DNA of 32,066 nt from Patescibacteria group bacterium. GTDB lineage: Bacteria > Patescibacteriota > Patescibacteriia > 2-12-FULL-60-25. Shown piece by piece: positions 29,271 through 32,066 of the stretch (positions within the stretch are counted from its first letter, which is position 1; each line of letters opens with the position of its first letter). The notes beneath the pieces were generated by a model, which saw only the letters and a list, made by a program, of their open reading frames with translations, was not told the origin of the DNA and did not search any database. Position numbers and translations under genes: made by a program. The DNA lies in contig JAKLEH010000014.1 of NCBI GenBank assembly GCA_022703155.1, positions 1 to 32,066 on the forward strand, read 5' to 3'.

Positions 29271-29300
29271 TAAATACCACGTTTCCGCGTGCCGCGTCAA
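29271..29300 (-). promoter_or_regulatory. HAD gene promoter
   Basis: Minus strand TTGACG (29300-29295), 18-base spacer, TATTTA (29276-29271). Confidence 0.55.
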
Positions 29301-29309
29301 CCCTGACGG

Positions 29310-29338
29310 TTGACTAAAACGGCAAAATGTGGTAGATT
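29310..29338 (+). promoter_or_regulatory. Promoter of the 110-residue membrane gene
   Basis: TTGACT (29310-29315), 17-base spacer, TAGATT (29333-29338). It diverges from the HAD promoter only 10 bp away, so the two may be co-regulated. Confidence 0.65.
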
Positions 29339-29373
29339 CGGCGGGTTCGGTCAACTGCAAACGGGAGGACGGC

Positions 29374-29706
29374 ATGCGCCTAAAGTTCAAGTCCCAGAAG
29401 GATCGCAACAAGTTCCTGCTCGCGGTGCATGAATGCCTTTTCATCATCACCAGCTTGGCTACCTTCGGCCTCATGTACGCGAGTCTCCACTATGGCCATG
29501 CTTGGTCGTGGTGTGCGGAGAACTTCTGCGGTTCGGACTCGCCTCCGTACTATGCCCTCAAAGGCGGCATTGAACCGCATTGGGGCATGTGGTGCCTGGC
29601 CGGCGTTCCCGGGGTGGTGGGCTTGATTGTCCTGTACAGGATGATGACGTATGAGCACCTCGTAAAAGGGGAGCCTGAACCCAGCCCAACCGACAAACTG
29701 CCTTAA
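29374..29706 (+). CDS. Small two-span membrane protein, unknown
   Basis: 110 residues from ATG 29374, preceded by GGGAGG five bases upstream. Hydrophobic helices at about 19-38 (ECLFIITSLATFGLMYASLH) and 70-88 (WGMWCLAGVPGVVGLIVLYR). Between them lies a short loop with cysteines (WSWCAENFCGSDSPP) that could form a disulfide outside the membrane. Charged ends on both sides. Unknown family; single-gene unit with its own terminator. Confidence 0.75.
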   Translation: MRLKFKSQKDRNKFLLAVHECLFIITSLATFGLMYASLHYGHAWSWCAENFCGSDSPPYYALKGGIEPHWGMWCLAGVPGVVGLIVLYRMMTYEHLVKGEPEPSPTDKLP

Positions 29707-29729
29707 GCCATCCGTTCTGGATGGTTTTT
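29707..29729 (+). terminator. Terminator of the 110-residue membrane gene
   Basis: Stem gccatcc/ggatggt (29707-29725), 5-base loop, T run. Confidence 0.8.
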
Positions 29730-29746
29730 GTTTTGGCCTAAAACCC

Positions 29747-29775
29747 TTGACAATCCCGTGGCGCCAGTACAACAT
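29747..29775 (+). promoter_or_regulatory. Promoter of the second candidate RNA
   Basis: TTGACA (29747-29752), 17-base spacer, CAACAT (29770-29775). Good -35, modest -10. Confidence 0.5.
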
Positions 29776-29781
29776 AGCGAC

Positions 29782-30127
29782 AGCAAATTCTCCAAACGGG
29801 CGTTGTCAAAACGACGCCTTATGGGAGAGGCTGGAGACTCTCCGCGGCTTCGACACCCGCGTTCGCATCTTCCTCCCTCTCCCGCCCTCTTATGGGCGAT
29901 CGGTTAGGCCCGACGAGATTCGCCTCCCTTCGGAACCGATTGCCCGCCAATTTTGGGATGGTTGAGCGTAACGTTGTCCTCCTCCCCTCGTGGCAACGCG
30001 GCGTAGCCCATCCCAAATTACTAACCCGTCGGTACGGAACCCCCATCCTACGACCGCTCGTGCAATCGTAGCCGCCCGCCGGGCTAGCCCGCATGCTTCA
30101 CCACCTTCGCGCATGCGGGTTTTTTTA
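29782..30127 (+). ncRNA. Candidate structured non-coding RNA (about 345 nt)
   Basis: No protein-like frame. Stems in order: ggagag/ctctcc (about 29823-29842), cgccc/gggcg (about 29883-29898), atcggtt/aaccgat (29899-29940), a perfect 10-bp stem tttgggatgg/ccatcccaaa (29952-29961 with 30008-30017) enclosing cgttg/caacg (29972-29998), and ctacga/tcgtag (about 30051-30072). It ends in a strong terminator, cccgcatg/catgcggg (30088-30119) with seven T. A promoter sits in place upstream. I looked for tmRNA, RNase P and SRP RNA signatures and found none convincing. Confidence 0.55.
30088..30126 (+). terminator. Terminator of the second candidate RNA
   Basis: Perfect 8-bp stem cccgcatg/catgcggg followed by a T run. 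Confidence 0.8.
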
Positions 30128-30142
30128 TCGTGCCGTGGATGC

Positions 30143-30232
30143 TTAACTCACCCCAACCCCTCTCTTACCAAGAGAGGGACTTAAAAACGCATATTCAACC
30201 CTCCCTCGATAAGGGAGGGCAGGGTGAGTTAA
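30143..30232 (+). repeat. 90-bp palindromic element, TTAACTCACCC ends
   Basis: Perfect 11-bp terminal inverted repeats (30143-30153 and 30222-30232). Inside lie two hairpins, ccctctctt/aagagaggg and ccctcc/ggaggg. MITE-like, no coding capacity. Similar ctcaccccaacccctctc elements are, as far as I know, widespread in bacteria. A short heptad stretch (ttgacca, ttgaccg) follows at 30242-30258. Confidence 0.75.
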
Positions 30233-30304
30233 CGTTTCGTTTGTTGACCATTGACCGTTGTTTTTCAAAATGTTAAACCTGCGCCAAACCCAAAGGAGCC
30301 AGTG

Positions 30305-31720
30305 ATGCCCCAAAAAGCACGCAAAAACGCACTTTTGACCAAACCCCTCAAGATCCTGCGCGACACGTTCGCGCGCCAAGGCAATATCGGCTTTACGGAC
30401 TTGGGTAAACTTTCCAAGTGGCTGGTTGAGCAGCGCCGCGCCATTCAGCCCGATGAGGCTTTTTGGCGCAAGCTGTTCCTCGACGATCGTTTTTTGTTTC
30501 GCGCCCAAATCGCGGACGAGGTGGCGGGGCTTGGTTGTGCCGCCGTGTTGAAAAAGTTCGCCGAAAAGACCGGGCCTGATCGCACGGATTACATATTGTT
30601 CGTGGACAGCCTGCCGGATCCGGTACGCTTTTTCATCAGGTCGCTGGACTATAAGGAGGTATCGGCTTATTTCGTAGATAGGAAAAGCGTGGCCTTCGTC
30701 TCATCGGCTTCTGCCGGAGTTTGGGCTTTATGCATGGAAGAGGCCGACGACCTCGCGCCGAGCTTCCATCCCGTGGACGAGGCAGGGGTGTTCGACGCGG
30801 TTATGTACGCCTGGAACAGCTGGCGCTCGGTCCACGAATGGGAGCCCAGCCACCTGTGCGTATGGATGGCCATGGCCATGGATGAGTTGAGCACCAAGGC
30901 GGAAATCCTGTTCGATGAATCTGTAGCCGTGTCGCAAGACGGCAAGCGCATCCAAGCCGCGGACGTGGTGGTGGCTTACTCATTCGAGGGCCGCAAGTTC
31001 TCGTTCGCGTTGCACCAACAGATTGAATTCAGGGATCGCAAAATCCTGCTTGGCCGCTTGCATGCCCTGAACGCCAAACCCACGTTCCGCAAGAAGACGG
31101 ACGACGAGCGGCTGCAGGACGCGCTCAAGCCGCGCAACGTCAGGAAGCTCGTGTCCGAGTTGCAAGCCCAACGTTGCGCCCAAGGCCTGCTCGCCATCGG
31201 CGCCAAACGCATCCTGTTCACTCCAGCCGAGACAATTCCGCCGGCGGAAAAAGTCGAGCCGCCCAAACCCGAATATCCGCGAAGCGACAAGCCGGAACGC
31301 CCACCATCCGAATTCGATGGCATGCGTCCCGAAGACGCGGATTTGGACGGCATCGCGCCTAATCCATTTCGCGATACGGCGGGTGATGGACTCATCGGTC
31401 CTGCGTTTGACGGAGTCGATGAGTTCGACGGCACGATCGCGCCGTTGGAAGATCGGCTGAATGCTTTCAGTCCTCAAATCGAACCTGACCTTAACGCGCC
31501 GGTTCACTACGGTCCCCAGCCGGTCGAAAACGTTGACTGCACCGACCCGGCGCAAAAGCCGCCGCAACGCATCGAAACGCCAGAGCCGTCAAATCCGGAC
31601 GCGCCCAAGGCCGATGAGATTCCGGTGGCCAAACCCATCACAGATCTGGATAACGACATTCGTCCTTGCAAGGACGGCCCGCCTTTCAGACCGCCGTTCA
31701 ACAAGAACTTCAAGTGGTGA
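30305..31720 (+). CDS. 471-residue protein, folded N-terminal half and Pro/Asp-rich tail, unknown
   Basis: ATG 30305 is preceded by AAAGGAG six bases upstream. Residues 1-300 look folded, mixed alpha/beta (FRAQIADEVAGLGCAAVLKK, DYILFVDSLPDPVRFFIRSL, SHLCVWMAMAMDELSTKAEI, ADVVVAYSFEGRKFSFALHQ). No signal peptide or membrane span. Residues about 325-471 are acidic and Pro-rich (PPAEKVEPPKPEYP, ETPEPSNPDAPKADE), almost certainly disordered, ending PPFNKNFKW. No known family or catalytic motif is recognised. Transcribed alone; no clear promoter is visible between the palindromic element and the gene. Confidence 0.75.
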   Translation: MPQKARKNALLTKPLKILRDTFARQGNIGFTDLGKLSKWLVEQRRAIQPDEAFWRKLFLDDRFLFRAQIADEVAGLGCAAVLKKFAEKTGPDRTDYILFVDSLPDPVRFFIRSLDYKEVSAYFVDRKSVAFVSSASAGVWALCMEEADDLAPSFHPVDEAGVFDAVMYAWNSWRSVHEWEPSHLCVWMAMAMDELSTKAEILFDESVAVSQDGKRIQAADVVVAYSFEGRKFSFALHQQIEFRDRKILLGRLHALNAKPTFRKKTDDERLQDALKPRNVRKLVSELQAQRCAQGLLAIGAKRILFTPAETIPPAEKVEPPKPEYPRSDKPERPPSEFDGMRPEDADLDGIAPNPFRDTAGDGLIGPAFDGVDEFDGTIAPLEDRLNAFSPQIEPDLNAPVHYGPQPVENVDCTDPAQKPPQRIETPEPSNPDAPKADEIPVAKPITDLDNDIRPCKDGPPFRPPFNKNFKW

Positions 31721-31898
31721 AGACGGACGGACGGTTGCAAATCTCGCGGGTCGATAACATGCTGTTCCTAGGTTCAATTTCGGCCTGCCCAATCCCGCGA
31801 GGCGCAGATACGAGCCCTGTCGCCATGCCAATGCTTTGTGTCTCGCGTTTTTCTTGAGGGATGCGATGAGCGCAAGATGCGTCTCGCATCCTTCTCCT
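31721..31898 (+). other. Structured 3' region after the 471-residue gene
   Basis: No gene. Contains a perfect 8-bp inverted repeat ctcgcggg (31743-31750)/cccgcgag (31794-31801) and a hairpin gatgcga/tcgcatc (31860-31890), then the terminator. It could be a long 3' untranslated region or a small RNA; no promoter is visible. Confidence 0.45.
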
Positions 31899-31920
31899 AA
31901 GACCCAAAAGGGTCTTTTTT
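31899..31920 (+). terminator. Terminator after the 471-residue gene
   Basis: Stem aagaccc/gggtctt (31899-31916), 4-base loop, T run. Confidence 0.85.
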
Positions 31921-31981
31921 GTTCGAGTGAAGGTTTGATTGAAGTGCCTTCTTAGCCGGCGGGGTAAAAAACATACTACCC

Positions 31982-32066
31982 CGTCATGCCGAATTAAGTT
32001 CGGCATCTGGATTGAGAGCAATCAATTTAGATCCTGAAACCCACCTTCGCTAAAGCTGCGGCGGGC
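31982..32066 (+). repeat. Second CGTCATGCCGAA element, cut by the window end
   Basis: Starts like the element at 17408-17486 (cgtcatgccgaatt, hairpin with ttcggcatc, then gatcctgaaac). It then switches to ccaccttcgctaaagc, a different repeat module, before the window ends. Confidence 0.7.

Noticed and set aside
29782-29870. ggcttcgaca at about 29850, reminiscent of the 5' end of tmRNA
   Set aside because: The acceptor stem, the 3' TTCGA arm and the CCA end expected of tmRNA are missing in the following 400 bases.

Overview
The window looks like a chromosomal segment of a small-genome bacterium, most likely Patescibacteria (Candidate Phyla Radiation). This is inferred from gene style: a stripped-down Rrf2/IscS/IscU Fe-S operon, an rpsF-ssb-rpsR operon without rplI, an EpmA/GenX-like enzyme with EF-P, many membrane and coiled-coil proteins of unknown function, and dense intergenic palindromes. 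Coding DNA is GC-rich. Promoters are readable as TTGACA-17-TATAAT-like boxes and many genes have clear GGAGG ribosome sites. No marker gene fixes the phylum.

Layout. 1-3.3 kb: Rrf2 regulator, cysteine desulfurase, methyltransferase and IscU-like scaffold as one overlapping + strand operon. 3.4-13.3 kb: a small minus-strand gene, then two very large paralogous membrane coiled-coil proteins (3806-6442 and 9918-13325) with matching promoters. Between them lie a ferredoxin, a cNMP-binding-like coiled-coil protein and a Trm11-like methyltransferase. 13.4-21.3 kb: rpsF-ssb-rpsR, dCMP deaminase, an unknown coiled-coil protein, an EpmA-like enzyme, a decayed methyltransferase, tRNA-Gly(CCC), an RmlD-like reductase, a membrane-anchored methyltransferase, a multi-pass membrane protein and EF-P. 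21.4-22.1 kb: no convincing gene, but a strong promoter, many short hairpins (several with GNRA loops) and a terminator, read here as a large structured RNA. 22.2-24.2 kb: ABC exporter and tRNA-Leu(UAG), both minus strand. 24.2-28.4 kb: an accessory minus-strand operon of eight small genes (lipoprotein, small membrane proteins, short soluble proteins), followed by a frameshifted locus with its own promoter. The operon promoter has three copies of a 14-bp palindrome behind it. 28.6-31.9 kb: HAD hydrolase, a small membrane protein, a second candidate structured RNA, and a 471-residue protein of unknown function.

The most striking signal is a family of sequences with a 7-bp period and dyad symmetry. 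They lie between genes and also, in frame, inside three conserved genes: Rrf2 (one site), cysteine desulfurase (two) and the EpmA-like enzyme (three). The sequence differs from site to site, but the 7-bp period and the palindromic layout recur. Other candidates for new biology are the two structured RNAs, a shared palindrome (GGCTTAWTTAAGCC) at the accessory operon and at the large-RNA promoter, the paired coiled-coil membrane proteins, and the accessory envelope operon.

The genes that clearly work together are the Fe-S assembly operon, the S6/SSB/S18 operon, and EpmA with its probable substrate EF-P, 3.3 kb apart. All functions are read from sequence by eye; no database search was possible.
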